Below are positions 1 to 11,679 of a stretch of 64,000 bases of DNA, one piece after another. The notes beneath the pieces are model-generated. The model was not told the DNA's origin. It did no database searches and saw nothing but the letters and a program-made list of their open reading frames with translations. How positions within the stretch are numbered: the stretch's first letter is position 1; each line of letters begins with the position of its first letter. The translations under genes were made by a program, and so were the position numbers. Origin of the DNA: Homarus americanus (lineage: Eukaryota; Arthropoda; Malacostraca; Decapoda; Nephropidae); NCBI RefSeq assembly GCF_018991925.1, contig NW_024737068.1, positions 9,294,625 to 9,358,624 of the forward strand, in the 5' to 3' direction.

Positions 1-2340
1 TTTACCTGTGTGAGTTTACCTGTATGAGTTTACTTGTTTGAGTTTACCTGTGTGAGTTTACCTGTGTGAGTTTACTTGTTTGAGTTTACCTGTGTGAGTT
101 ACTTGTTTGAGTTTACCTGTGAGTTTACCTGTGTGAGTTTACCTGTATGAGTTTACCTGTATGAGTTTACCTGTGTGAGTTTACCTGTGTGAGTTTACCT
201 GTATGGGTTTACTTGTTTGAGTTTACCTGTGTGGTTTACCTGTGTGGTTACTTGTTTGAGTTTACCTGTGTGAGTTTACTTGTTTGAGTTTACCTGTGTG
301 AGTTTACCTGTGTGAGTTTACCTGTATGAGTTTACCTGTATGAGTTTACCTGTATGAGTTTACTTGTTTGAGTTTATCTGTGTGAGTTTACCTGTATGAG
401 TTTACTTGTATGAGTTTACTTGTTTGAGTTTACCTGTGTGAGTTTACCTGTGTGAGTTTACCTGTGTGAGTTTACTTGTTTGAGTGTACCTGTGTGAGTT
501 TACCTGTGTGAGTTTACTTGTTTGAGTTTACCTGTGTGAGTTTACCTGTATGAGTTTACCTGTGTGAGTTTACCTGTGTGAGTTTACTTGTTTGAGTGTA
601 CCTGTGTGAGTTTACCTGTGTGAGTTTACCTGTGTGAGTTTACCTGTATGGGTTTACTTGTTTGAGTTTACCTGTGTGGTTTACCTGTGTGGTTGCACTT
701 GTTTGAGTTTACCTGTGTGGGTTTACTTGTTTGAGTTTACCTGTGTGAGTTTACCTGTGTGAGTTTACCTGTATGAGTTTACCTGTATGAGTTTACCTGT
801 ATGAGTTTACTTGTTTGAGTTTATCTGTGTGAGTTTACCTGTATGAGTTTACCTGTATGAGTTTACTTGTTTGAGTTTACCTGTGTGAGTTTACCTGTGT
901 GAGTTTACCTGTATGAGTTTACTTGTTTGAGTTTACCTGTGTGAGTTTACCTGTGTGAGTTTACTTGTTTGAGTTTACCTGTGTGAGTTAACCTGTGTGA
1001 GTTTACCTGTATGAGTTTACCTGTGTGAGTTTACCTGTTTGAGTTTACCTGTGTAAGTTTACCTGTGTGAGTTTGCTTGTTTGAGTTTACCTGTGTGAGT
1101 TTACCTGTATGAGTTTACCTGTATGAGTTTACCTGTATGAGTTTACTTGTTTGAGTTTACCTGTGTGAGTTTACCTGTGTGAGTTTACTTGTTTGAGTGT
1201 ACCTGTGTGAGTATACCTGTGTGAGTTAACCTGTGTGAGTTTACCTGTGTGAGTTTACTTGTTTGAGTGTACCTGTGTGAGTTTACCAGTATGAGTTTAC
1301 CTGTATGAGTTTACCTGTATGAGTTTACCTGTATGAGTTTACCTGTGTGAGTTTACCTGTGTGAGTTTACCTGTGTGAGTTTACTTGTTTGAGTGTACCT
1401 GTGTGAGTTTACCAGTATGAGTTTACCTGTATGAGTTTACCTGTGTGAGTTTACTCGTTTGAGTGTACCTGTGTGAGTTTACCTGTGTGAGTTTACCTGT
1501 GTGAGTTTACTTGTTTGAGTGTACCTGTGTGAGTTTACCTGTGTGAGTTTAGCTGTATGAGTTTATGTGTGTGAGTTTACCTGTGTGAGTTTACTTGTTT
1601 GAGTGTACCTGTGTGAGTTAACCTGTGTGAGTTTACCTGTGCGAGTTTACCTGTGTGAGTTAACCTGTGTGAGTTTACCTGTTTGGAGTGTACCCGTGTG
1701 AGTTTACCTGTTTGAGCGCCTACCTGTGAGTTTACCCTGAGTTACCTGTGTGAGTTTAATACCTGTATGATACTCCTGTGTGAGCTTCACCTGTGAGTTT
1801 ACCCTGTGTGAGCTAATTACATGAGCTTACCTGTGTGAGTTAACCTGTGTGAGTCATTTGTTTGAGTGCACTCAGTGAGTTTACCTGTGAGCTTACCTGT
1901 GAGTTTACCTGTGTGAGCTTGGGTTCAAAGGAGTTTACTTGCCTGAGGTACCCAGTGAGCTTACTCAAAGGAGTTTACCTGTGAGTTAATCCAGAGCTTA
2001 CCTGTGTGAGCGCCACCTGTGTGAGTTTACCTGTGTGAGTTTACCTGTATGAGTTTACCTGTGTGAGTTTACCTGTGTGAGTTTACCTGTGTGAGTTTAC
2101 CTGTGTGAGTTTACCTGTGTGAGTTTACCTGTATGAGCTACCTGTATGAGTTTACCTGTGTGAGTTACCGGTGTGAATTTACCTGTGTGAGTTTACCTGT
2201 ATGAGTTTACCTGTGTGAGTTTACTTGTGTGAGTTTACCTGTGTGAGTTTACCTGTATGATTTTACCTGTGTGAGTTCACTTGTATGAGTTTACCTGTAT
2301 GAGTTTACCTGTATGAGTTTACCTGTATGAGTTTACCTGT
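1..2340. repeat. 14-bp minisatellite (TTTACCTGTGTGAG)
   Basis: About 165 tandem units of TTTACCTGTGTGAG with two recurrent variants, TTTACTTGTTTGAG and TTTACCTGTATGAG. Between about 1690 and 2010 the units are scrambled, with partial units such as GAGCGCC and CTGAGTTACC, before regular units resume to 2340. The minus-strand unit contains ACACAGGTAAA, a 5' splice-site-like core. The left end runs off the window. No coding potential is evident. Confidence 0.97.
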
Positions 2341-2394
2341 CCTGATTTCTTAACATTATTTTTTTTTTAGATGGAAATGTATTGAAGATAATGG

Positions 2395-2646
2395 TGATTG
2401 GTGGTAGTAGTAGTGGAAATGGTGGTGGGTGGGGTGGTAGTAGTAGTAGTAATTGTGAGGGTCACTACACTGTCGAGGAACACAACACAAGGAACACTTA
2501 CCGTAACAGTAAAGGAACACCCTGTAGGTAGGTCTTCTGTTCCTTGTACTCGACGGTCGTGCTACTGGTGGGGTACAATGGTGGGGGGGTAGGGTAGTGG
2601 TGGAGGGAGGGAGGGGGTAATGGTGGTAGAAGGGGGATGGGGGTGC
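2395..2646. repeat. GGT/AGT trinucleotide and G-rich low-complexity tracts
   Basis: Imperfect GGT/AGT triplets at 2395-2456 and a very G-rich patch (GGTGGGG, GGGAGGGAGGG) at 2568-2646 flank about 110 bases of mixed sequence. Open frames here are Val/Gly or Pro/His low-complexity translations and are not credible genes. Confidence 0.85.
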
Positions 2647-2736
2647 AGGATAACAGTTCACGGTGTATTGTATCTCAGGAATGTTGGACATTACTATTTT
2701 GTCATCGGCCTTAGGGAAGGGGGAAGGGGTAGAAGG

Positions 2737-2739
<3 letters not shown>

Positions 2740-2806
<67 letters not shown>
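2740..2806. repeat. (GA)n microsatellite
   Basis: About 33 uninterrupted GA dinucleotides. Confidence 0.98.
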
Positions 2807-2811
<5 letters not shown>

Positions 2812-3606
2812 CTTTCTCACACCTTTTCCTGACTCTCGTTTCTTAACTCTCTGTCTTCTCCTATTCCCGACCTTTACTCATATTCTTCCCTAGTCCCTTC
2901 TTTCTTTCCTCTCCCTCCCTCCCTCCCTCCCTCCACTCAGTCATAAAGGTGTAGGGCGGTGTCTCTAGGGCCACAGTAAGGGCCACAGTGGCGCTACACG
3001 ACTAAAAAAAAAAAGAGACTCACGGTAATTAAATATTTGTTGTGGCCCTCATACAAGTGTTCTCCAGCCCAGGTGTTCTCTCTTTCTCTCTCAGTCTTCC
3101 TCCTCATTCTCCTAATCCTCCTCTCTCTCTCTCTCACACTCTCGTCTCCTCACTCTCCTAATCCCCCCTCTTTATCTCACACTCTCCCTCTCTCTCCCTC
3201 ACCTACCACAGCTCACTGTCAGCTCGCGTCGGATCGTGTGTACTAAACGCTTTTGTCAACAATGTCGTAAACCAGAGTACCGCCACTCTCTCGCCTGCTA
3301 GTGACACGAGCCTCAGAAGGTAGCCTGGCTCTTCACACACCAAATATTAGACTACTCTCTCTATCCTCTCAAAAAGACCAACTATCCTTTGCTTTCTATT
3401 CTAAACCTCTATCAGTTTATCTACTCCCAGGACGAACACCCATCTCACCAGACCTCCTCCTTCCCTTCCTGTTCCTCTCCTATTCCACCTCTTCATCGTA
3501 TCGTCGGCAGGATAGATTCTCTTTCTCGTCTCTATCCCTTCACTAGCATCAGATTATATATAAATAGGTTTTTATTTGCAGGAAAATGCATGGTCGAAAT
3601 ATTAAA
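2807..3606. other. CT-rich spacer, no gene seen
   Basis: Pyrimidine-rich plus strand with a (CCCT)n run at 2911-2934 and imperfect CT tracts at about 3070-3215, then mixed sequence to 3606. Short frames here have Ser/Leu/Pro low-complexity composition. I see no recognisable gene or RNA. Confidence 0.6.
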
Positions 3607-3806
3607 GGGGTGGATGGGGTAGGGTGGATGGGGTAGGGGTGAGGGGTAGGGGGTGGATGGGTAGGGGAGGGGTAGTGGATGGGGGTGGATGGGGTAGGGG
3701 TGGATGGGGTAGGGGTGGATGGGGTAGGGGTGGATGGGGTAGGGGTGGATGGGGTAGGGGTGGATGGGGTAGGGGTGGTAGGAGGGTGGGGTAGGTAGGG
3801 CGGGGG
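3607..3806. repeat. 15-bp G-rich minisatellite (GGATGGGGTAGGGGT)
   Basis: About a dozen units of GGATGGGGTAGGGGT with diverged flanks. Runs of three to four G recur every 5-8 bases, so the plus strand meets the simple G-quadruplex pattern many times over. The Thr/Pro-rich minus-strand translation is an artefact of a repeat period divisible by three. Confidence 0.93.
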
Positions 3807-4511
3807 AGGTGTAGTGATGAAATATAAATCACGTAACACAGGACAAACAAACGGATGTCACCTCAACTTGAAATATCGCCGAGATTCATAGACCAAAAGA
3901 AGAACCGTGTGTAAATATTTTCTACACGGTGCATTAGAAAACCTCACAGAGACCCTAGGCCTATTTTAGTGGCAGTCTCACCTTCCTCAATCCTCACTAC
4001 TACCCCCCCTACCCCACCACATCTCCTACCACCCTTTCCCTCCCCTCTACCACCACCACCCTTCTCTATCACCCCCCCTCTCTCTCCCCCTCCTTCACTT
4101 ACCTCACCGAGAGAGGCCTATCAGAAGTGGGCTACCGTTTCACCTATTCAATACGATGAGTTATGTGATCAGGTCGAGAGATTTCCTCGATTCCAATTCC
4201 ACCACCTCCTCTTCCTCTTCTCCTCCCTCTTCTTCCTCCTCTTCATACCTCCCTATACCCGATTTCTTCTTATATTTACGATGTGTCCGGCCGGGGTCCT
4301 CTATTATCCGATTATTTATGGCCGGTGTATTATTGGCACTCATTCTAAACCGAATATTGTTGAAACGTACGTGGCTTTATTGGGTCATTCTTATCCGGAC
4401 AAAGGAAGATTAACTGATGAACTACTGAAGCAGACTCTCACTCATCCGGACATGGCGTTGATGAGTTGGTCTTTATCCGGACGTTTATAGATGAATGTAC
4501 GTGGGAGTTTT
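3807..4511. other. Mixed low-complexity spacer
   Basis: Contains CCT/CCA-rich stretches (about 3985-4115, 4195-4255) and, at about 4275-4490, several scattered TTATCCGGAC-like words. A 173-codon plus frame at 3969-4490 crosses it. Its first half is Pro/Ser/Thr low complexity and its second half matches nothing I recognise, so I do not call a gene. Confidence 0.5.
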
Positions 4512-4830
4512 TAAGTACAGTCGTCACTAAGTACAGTCGTCACTATGTACAGTCGTCACTAAGTACAGTCGTCACTAAGTACAGTCGTCACTAAGTACAG
4601 TCATCACTAAGTACAGTCGTCACTAAGTACAGTCGTCACTAAGTACAGTCATCACTAAGTACAGTCATCACTAAGTACAGTCGTCGCTAAGTACAGTCGT
4701 CACTAAGTACAGTCAACACTAAGTACAGTCGTCGCTAAGTACAGTCATCACTAAGTACAGTCATCACTAAGTACAGTCATCACTAAGTACAGTCATCACT
4801 AAGTACAGTCATCACTAAGTACAGTCATCT
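4512..4830. repeat. 16-bp minisatellite (AAGTACAGTCGTCACT)
   Basis: About 20 units of AAGTACAGTCGTCACT. The CG dinucleotide at positions 10-11 is CA in roughly half of the units, and a few units carry GTCGTCGCT or GTCAACACT. Nearly all variation falls at this one position. Confidence 0.96.
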
Positions 4831-4901
4831 CTGTTTATGTGGAGAGATTGTTGGTTTTTATAGATTATTTTGTATTATTTAAAAGATAAAATTGAAGTGT
4901 G

Positions 4902-4948
<47 letters not shown>

Positions 4949-4960
4949 TGACAGACAGAC

Positions 4961-5022
<62 letters not shown>
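4902..5022. repeat. (GACA)n microsatellite
   Basis: About 30 GACA units with a single ATGACAGACAGACAGAT interruption near 4946-4964. It abuts the next minisatellite directly. Confidence 0.97.
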
Positions 5023-5023
<1 letters not shown>

Positions 5024-5425
5024 TATACACATTATACCAATACCTACACACCAGCACCTACACATTATACCAGTACCTACACATTATACCAGTACCTACA
5101 CATTATACCAATACCTACACACCAGTACCTACACATTATACCAGCACCTACACATTATACCAGTACCTACACATTATACCAGTACCTACACACCAGCACC
5201 TACACATTATACCAGTACCTACACATTATACCAGTACCTACACACCAGCACCTACACATTATACCAGTACCTACACATTATACCAGTACCTACACACCAG
5301 CACCTACACATTATACCAGTACCTACACATTATGCCAGTACCTACACATTATACCAGTACCTACACACCAGCACCTACACATTATACCAGTACCTACACA
5401 TTATACCGGTACCTACACTTGCACA
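5023..5425. repeat. Compound 19-bp / 14-bp minisatellite
   Basis: Alternates a 19-bp unit ACCTACACATTATACCAGT with a shorter 14-bp unit ACCTACACACCAGC. The short form appears after one to three long forms, which gives a loose higher-order pattern. Frames through it are repetitive Tyr/Thr/His translations. Confidence 0.93.
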
Positions 5426-6149
5426 CCTGAGTAACGACCCGAGACTGAAATAGACGGTAGCTTAATTAACCAACAGGTGAGGGGGTTAACCCTTTCATCT
5501 ATCTCCCTCAATCAACAGGTGAGAGGAAATATTGTTCTTCTCAATCTTCCTCCCTAAACAATGCTACAAGCTCCTCACTATATTATATCATGGTGAGATA
5601 AAGTTGCCATAAACAACAGAGGGTCGCTAGGATATATTTCAATAACCTGGGTTTTAGTTAATATAGCTGTGAATTTTATAATATAGGTCTGTTATTTTTT
5701 TCTGGGTATAGTTTTTCTGATATAATTTGATATATTTTTTTGCTATATCTTATTTGGTTTTGAAAATAATATAGTTACGAGTATTATACCATATAAAGTT
5801 TCTAATATAACATAAACTTGCATGATATATAATCTTGAGTCACAGAAATTATATAACAGTCAAATAAACTCCCATTAACATACCTTATATCTCTCTGTAA
5901 AATTTCTATTATAGCACAACCAAGTAAATTATCTACCTAGTATAATCCTGATGTGAATATATCTCCTCAGGTCTCTATTATAAGGTAGCATAACGTAATA
6001 TGTCTCCGGGTATTGCTCAGTATATCTTGTCTCGACTCAGGATGTACTCGCTAACACCCAGGGCGCTTCTGGCATGCACGAGGAGCCTTCGAGTTGGCAT
6101 GCGTGGTGGTCTTAATCATGCCGGGTGGTTGTTACAGTCTTTAACTGCT
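5426..6149. other. AT-rich unique spacer
   Basis: Unique, mostly AT-rich sequence (for example 5640-5960) with no recognisable gene, RNA or repeat. A short plus frame at 6000-6194 runs into the following minisatellite and is not supported as a gene. Confidence 0.5.
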
Positions 6150-6625
6150 TGGTGGACGCATGGGTATGTGGTGTGGCCACTTCAGAACGCATGAGTATGT
6201 GGGAGGTTACTTCAGGACGCATGGGTATGTGGGAGGGCACTTCAGGACGCATGGTTATGTGGGAGGTTACTTCAGGACGCATGAGTATGTGGGAGGGCAC
6301 TTCAGGGCGCATGGGTATGTGGGAGGTTACTTCAGGACGCATGGTTATGTGGGAGGTTACTTCAGGACGCATGGGTATGTGGTGAGGTTACTTTATTACG
6401 CATGGGTATGTGGTGAGGTTACTTCAGGACGCATGGGTATGTGGGAGGTTACTTCAGGACGCATGGGTATGTGGGTTGGGCACTTAAGGACGCATGGGTA
6501 TGTGGGTTGGGCACTTAAGGACGTTTGGGTATGTGGGAGGTTACTTCAGGACGCATGGGTATGTGGGAGGTTACTTCAGGACGCATGGGTATGTGGGTTG
6601 GGCACTTTAGGACGTTTGGGTATGT
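6150..6625. repeat. 30-bp minisatellite
   Basis: About 16 units of 30 bp built from GCATGGGTATGTGGGAGG followed by TTACTTCAGGAC. One variant carries GGCAC in place of GTTAC, and the right end has GGTTGGGCACTTAAGGACG forms. Because 30 is divisible by three, frames stay open on both strands; this is a period effect and not coding evidence. Confidence 0.95.
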
Positions 6626-6704
6626 AGGTGGTCACCTGGGCAAATTAACTGACGAAGAAATAGACGATGCACAGGTCACAGGTAAACTTGATTAACCAGG
6701 TAAG

Positions 6705-6706
<2 letters not shown>

Positions 6707-6753
<47 letters not shown>
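6707..6753. repeat. (CT)n microsatellite
   Basis: About 22 CT units, directly after the sequence ACCAGGTAAGATGT. Confidence 0.97.
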
Positions 6754-6754
<1 letters not shown>

Positions 6755-7319
6755 AATATCGAATGCTTAACTACGACTAATAATTGATCCAGTATGCATA
6801 CCGTTATTTGTACCAGAAATGTAGTCATTTAGTGGACAGGTGAGACCATCTACCTCAACCAATCAGAAGGTGACCACGAGAGTAAACGCTGCTGATTGGT
6901 GGAGCTGGCTACATATCACCTAGCATTTTAAAAATCGAACTTCAGAATATCGTTTGATGGTTTAAAAGTCCATTCTCTCTCTTAATGTAAAGTTGCCAAC
7001 TCTTCCCGCCAGAGGGCTTTTGTTTACACAGATGACGTCACTCGGTAATAACACTTCGACAACTTTAATTGCCTAATACATCACCCTTAATCTTTTTCTC
7101 TGCTGTGTCTAATACTTTAATTACCACCCGGACGCCCCACACCAAGAAAAATATCGACGAATGAAAAGATTAATGGGGAATATTTACGATGATTTAAAAG
7201 AACAAACTTTCCCCTTCTGAAATCGATGACCCACACCAGCTGACTGACTGACAGCTTCCTAGGGTACAAAAGCGGTTATTGGTGGAACGCTTGGTTACTG
7301 ACGCTTGTATACTGTTTTT

Positions 7320-7325
<6 letters not shown>
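6754..7325. other. Unique spacer, no gene seen
   Basis: Mixed-composition unique DNA. A TGACGTCA palindrome (the CRE core) is at 7033-7040 and could be incidental. No coding signal is visible. Confidence 0.45.

Positions 7326-7374
<49 letters not shown>
7326..7374. repeat. (CT)n microsatellite
   Basis: About 24 CT units in a CT-rich context that continues to about 7455. Confidence 0.97.
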
Positions 7375-7376
<2 letters not shown>

Positions 7377-8394
7377 GCTTCTCCGTAAATGTACTTCTCT
7401 ACCATCTCCTCTCTCTCACTTTCTTTCATCCCCTTTATACATTATCTTCACCCTCTGTTTACATTAAGAAGCAGTCTGGCCGCGTTCAAGGTTCAAACTC
7501 AAACTTAGACTCAGAAATTTCAATCAGAAACACCAAGTATAGATTCAGATACAGATGCATTAATTATCTAACCCCAATAATATTACTTTAAGTCATAGGA
7601 ATTAGTTATACTGTAAATAGGTAGGATTACTTAGCATAAATATTAAGACTTGGTAATAAATATGGATGAGCTAACGAGACCACTAGGGCAAAGAAATGGT
7701 TTACTTTAATTAAATTCACGATGAATGAGAGGGCCTTCTTCCTCAGATTACCATACAATGCCTTACCCTCTCCACACCACCCTATACTGACCACCAAAGA
7801 GAGAGAGAGAGACAGAGAGAGACAGAGAGAGACAGAGAGAGAGAGCACCAGAGAAAGAGAGAGATAAATAAACAAACAGACAGAGGCAGACATAGACCTC
7901 AGATGTCTTATAATGCCCAAATAGCTTTATCTTTGTCCTGGTGTTCTTCAGGGTAACTATCCCTTCATGTTTAAATAGACAGAAAACCTACGTGTCAGAT
8001 CTTTGTTGTGTCACCAGTGTGTACCGAAAGCATCCCAGGACCGGTCACAGCTGTCTAATTTGCTTGTAGATTATTCTGGCGTCCAGCAAGGTAAGCATCC
8101 ATTCATGTTTGAGAAATGTTTTTTTTTGTCTTTCTTTTCTCTGTATCTGTATTTCTCCGGGTATTTTTCAAGTAATATTTTCCTTAAGATGTTAGATACT
8201 TCTCATTATTTTATTTAGCTTGTGATGTAGTTACCTTGGAGGGGGGAGTTTTGTAGAGGGTCATTCAAAAGTCACAGTAAGAGCCTGGTGGGGAGGTACT
8301 CAAGGGCAGAGAACACATGCAGGCAACATAGCGACTCTGATACCAATCTCTGCGTGTATGAGGGCAATGTTGAGTAGTGTTATGTGCTCATTGT
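7375..8394. other. Unique spacer with GA tract
   Basis: Mostly unique AT-rich DNA. A GA/GACA purine tract lies at 7798-7865. A 71-codon plus frame at 8003-8218 has no recognisable motif and is probably chance. Confidence 0.5.
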
Positions 8395-9030
8395 TATGCA
8401 GCCATTATCATCATCACCGTTGTTGCCATCACTACAACCAGCCCCGACACTACTACTACCATTGTCATTACTACTACTAATATAAACTACCAACATCCTT
8501 ACCTACACCATCACTACCACCTAATTCCTACCACCTCTACTACTATTCCTGTCGCCATTATTACCATCACTACCACCACCTCCACTACCACCCCCAACTA
8601 TCCCCCATCAACCACTTCTAATCTAACACCACTTCGCTACCACCACCCATCACCCATCACCCCTTCTTCTCCTCCAACACCCTACAACTACAACCATCTC
8701 CCTCTACCACCACTACCATCACCGCCAACAACACCACAACTACCACCACTACCATCACCATAACACTTACCACAACTATACCATCACCGCCAACAGCACC
8801 ACAACTACCACCACTACCATCACCGCCAACAACACCACAACTACCACCACTACCATCACCGCCAACAACACCACAACTACCACCATCTCCCTCTACCACC
8901 ACTACCATTCCCTTACCACCTCAATACCGACCAAACATCCCTCATCCCAACCATTACTACCACTACTCCCCTATCCAACCTTCCCTCCCCTCTCCCACCC
9001 CTCTCCCATCCCTCTCACTACCCCAGCATC
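8395..9030. repeat. CAC/CCA trinucleotide-rich region
   Basis: Long imperfect CAC/CAT/ACC triplets. Between 8700 and 8890 there is a local minisatellite of ACCACCACTACCATCACC joined to GCCAACAACACCACAACT. Thr/Pro/His frames are low complexity. Confidence 0.9.
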
Positions 9031-9189
9031 ATTAAAAAAGGGACCAACACCATCGCTTTCCGACCTTTTCTTAAGAACTCACTATCTGTAAAGGGAATTT
9101 TAATCACAGTAGAATCGACCGCGTTGTCTCGTTAGCACGGAAGGTACCCCCTGAAATAGGTGAAGCTTGGGGTAAGTAGGGAGGAACAT

Positions 9190-9560
9190 TTAAGGTGAGT
9201 TTGAGGTGGAGGACAGGTAGCATAGATGGTGGAGGGAGGGATAGGTAGGGGGGGAGGGGGGGGATAGGTGGGGTTTGAGGTGGAGGACAGGTAGCATAGA
9301 TGGTGGAGGGAGGGATAGGTAGGGGAGAGACCAGGTGAGGTGGAGGGAGGAGGATGATAGTGGGGGTGGAGAGAATGGAGTGAGGTGGAGGAGGAGGATG
9401 GGTGAGGTGGAGGAGAGGTGCCTGGAAATCAAAAGGTAGGAGGGAGGTGGGGGAAGGGGGAAGGAGGAGGGGCTGAGGATCTGGAAATGGGGGATGGAGG
9501 TACCTGACCAGGCCCAAGGAGGAGGTAAGGAGGGGAAGAAGGAGGCAGGGAGGATCTAGG
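9190..9560. repeat. GGA/GGT purine-rich imperfect minisatellite
   Basis: Imperfect GGTGGAGG/GGAGGGAGG blocks. A segment containing GGTGGAGGACAGGTAGCATA is repeated at 9208 and 9280. Pro/Ser-rich minus-strand frames are translations of this purine tract. Confidence 0.85.
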
Positions 9561-9857
9561 GTGGGGGAATGAGGAGGTGCCTGAAATAAGGTACAGGGGC
9601 CAAATTTTCAATCAAAACGCCATACTTGGCATTAGAAATTCCTCCCACTTAATCACGTACCAGAAACGCTAAAAAAAAAACCTTCATATAGACAGACAAA
9701 TACGATCACAACCTTCCCGTAGTAATCAAGGCGCGAACAGGTGATACAATTGGCCAGGTAAGTGTCTCTCTACCTGTTTCTCACGTCACAGCCAATTAGT
9801 GGAGTGAGAGAATTCTTCCTACCTGGTGTGAGACTCCTCTATATCGTTCTTATCTCA

Positions 9858-9906
<49 letters not shown>

Positions 9907-10035
9907 TCGTTATCTCTCCGTCTCTTCCTCTCACCCGCCGTTACTCGTCTGTATAAATTAGTAACGATTTTTGGGGGGTTGAGAATTTGTTTATTGTTTC
10001 TTTATGGTATTTAACTTATTCTACTTTAACTTACA
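9561..10035. other. Unique spacer with (CT)n at 9858-9904
   Basis: Unique sequence around a CT microsatellite of about 23 units. The sequence GGCCAGGTAAGTG at about 9751-9763 is a perfect 5' splice-site consensus, but I see no exon upstream of it. Confidence 0.5.
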
Positions 10036-10095
10036 CTAACCTAACCTAACCTAACCTAACCTAACCTAACCTAACCTAACCTAACCTAACCTAAC
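10036..10095. repeat. Interstitial telomere-type repeat (CCTAA)12
   Basis: Twelve perfect tandem CCTAA units, the complement of the arthropod telomere motif TTAGG. It lies inside the window with unrelated unique DNA on both sides, so here it is an interstitial tract and not a chromosome end. Shorter tracts occur near 27423-27441, 50153-50165 and 53985-54006. Confidence 0.95.
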
Positions 10096-10398
10096 AAATA
10101 AAAACCACGACTCTTAAAACAGTAACTCAATAAAAACAAATCTTTCCTGTAACCAATAAGAATTCGAGTTACATTAAGGACATTTACTCTATAGGATCTT
10201 ATTGGCTGAGTCGTAAGGTCCTCCTCGACACCTCCCACTCGACCACTAGGCTGATGGATGTGGATCTTGACTCATAGCTTCTCCCAGTGTGGTGACGGGC
10301 CTAAGAGCAGCATTTATCAGGGTGTTCACAGGGTGCATTTACCGGTTACATTGAGGTGCGTGTGTATCTTTCTAGAGAGGAAGGGGGGGGGGGACTGC

Positions 10399-10437
<39 letters not shown>

Positions 10438-10640
10438 GTCTGTGTCTCTTTCTACTTGTCTGTTTGTGTCTTTCTTGGTCTGTCTGTCTGTCTGTCTGTC
10501 TCTTTGTTTCTGTCTTTCTGTCTGTCTGTCTGTATCTTTGTTTCTGTCTCTCTCTGTCTGTCTCTCTGTCTCTCTCAATACAGGCCAGGTATACCATATA
10601 TACTCATATTCCCGTACATACGCCAATCTCCTCCCCGTGC
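10096..10640. repeat. Unique spacer then (TCTG)n / (TCTC)n tract
   Basis: 10096-10384 is unique. From 10398 to about 10580 the plus strand is (TCTG)n interrupted by TCTA, TTTC and TCTC words. Cys/Leu/Ser and Asp/Arg/Gln frames come from the repeat. Confidence 0.85.
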
Positions 10641-10930
10641 ACATGTAAGTATATAGACCAGGTATATACCCCCATACACCTCATACACAGGTCAGTATAT
10701 AAGACAGGTATACCTCTCCCCCATACACAGGTAAGTATATAGACCAGGTATATATGCCCCATACACCTCATACACAGGTCAGTATATAAGACAGGTATAC
10801 CTCTCCCCCATACACAGGTAAGTATATAGACCAGGTATATACCCCCATACACCTCATACACAGGTCAGTATATAAGACAGGTATACCTCTCCCCGTACAC
10901 AGGTAAGTATATAGACCAGGTATATACCCC
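10641..10930 (+). repeat. 87-bp minisatellite carrying splice-donor-like motifs
   Basis: Three full units plus a partial one, period 86-87 bp measured between successive CAGGTAAGTATATAGACCAG blocks. Each unit holds ACAGGTAAGTATATAG, a second half with ACAGGTCAGTATATAAG, and two CAGGTATA words. CAG|GTAAGTAT is a full match to the metazoan 5' splice-site consensus. No exon is visible upstream. Confidence 0.92.
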
Positions 10931-11424
10931 CTCTAGTCAAGGTATTTCACAACAGTATTCTGGCCACAATGAACCGATTCTCATCCCTTTTGGTCGTAAA
11001 TCTGTCAAAATAGAGACCCATATGCGTAACTCTAATTAACTAACTACCTGCTTGTATACCACCTGGAGGGAAGGAGGGCTTTGTTACAGGTACAATTTTT
11101 GCTGTCTCTCTGTCCCCTTTCTCTGTCTATTTGTTCTGTCTCTCTATCTGTCTATTTTTCTTTTCTGTATATGTTTGTGTGGTTTGTCTGTCTGTCTGTC
11201 TGTCTGTTCTCTTTTTAATATTTATATCATGTTCATTCATCCTGAGGTTAAAAACCTGTGCACACTCTCTCTCTCTCTCTCTCTCTCTAACCCTTACGGT
11301 CACATTGGAAGATTCAGGAGTATGAAAATGGGAGCATAACCCTTATCTACTATTCAGGTACGGTCAAGGTACGGTCCTAATGACGTGGTGGGTCAGGCCT
11401 TCGGTACCTAAACATTACGGACCT

Positions 11425-11464
<40 letters not shown>

Positions 11465-11679
11465 TAGATACACTCGAAGACCGTCGGTATACATGCATAT
11501 ACTTCTCACAAATATACCTTACTTGCTTAAGGCTGTCCGTGGTAGCCGACGACGACTCTGCTTCATTATGGAAACGATGATGATGATGATGATGATGATG
11601 ATGAAGATGACGAGTGATGAAATAGGGAGGTTGTCGGCAGTGCCACTGTGGAGTCCCTTCCTCGTCAGGGGTGAGCGGG
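10931..11679. repeat. Spacer with clustered microsatellites
   Basis: Contains (TCTG)n at 11185-11206, (CT)n at 11264-11288, (GT)n at 11429-11461 and (GAT)n at 11572-11602 within otherwise unique sequence. Poly-Met/Val/Ile frames here derive from these tracts. Confidence 0.85.

Noticed and set aside
6112..6627. Regular 30-bp repeats considered as a CRISPR array or a repeat protein
   Set aside because: The units are contiguous with no spacers, and the open frames follow from a period divisible by three.
10036..10095. A chromosome end at the (CCTAA)n tract
   Set aside because: Only 60 bp long, with unrelated unique DNA on both sides.
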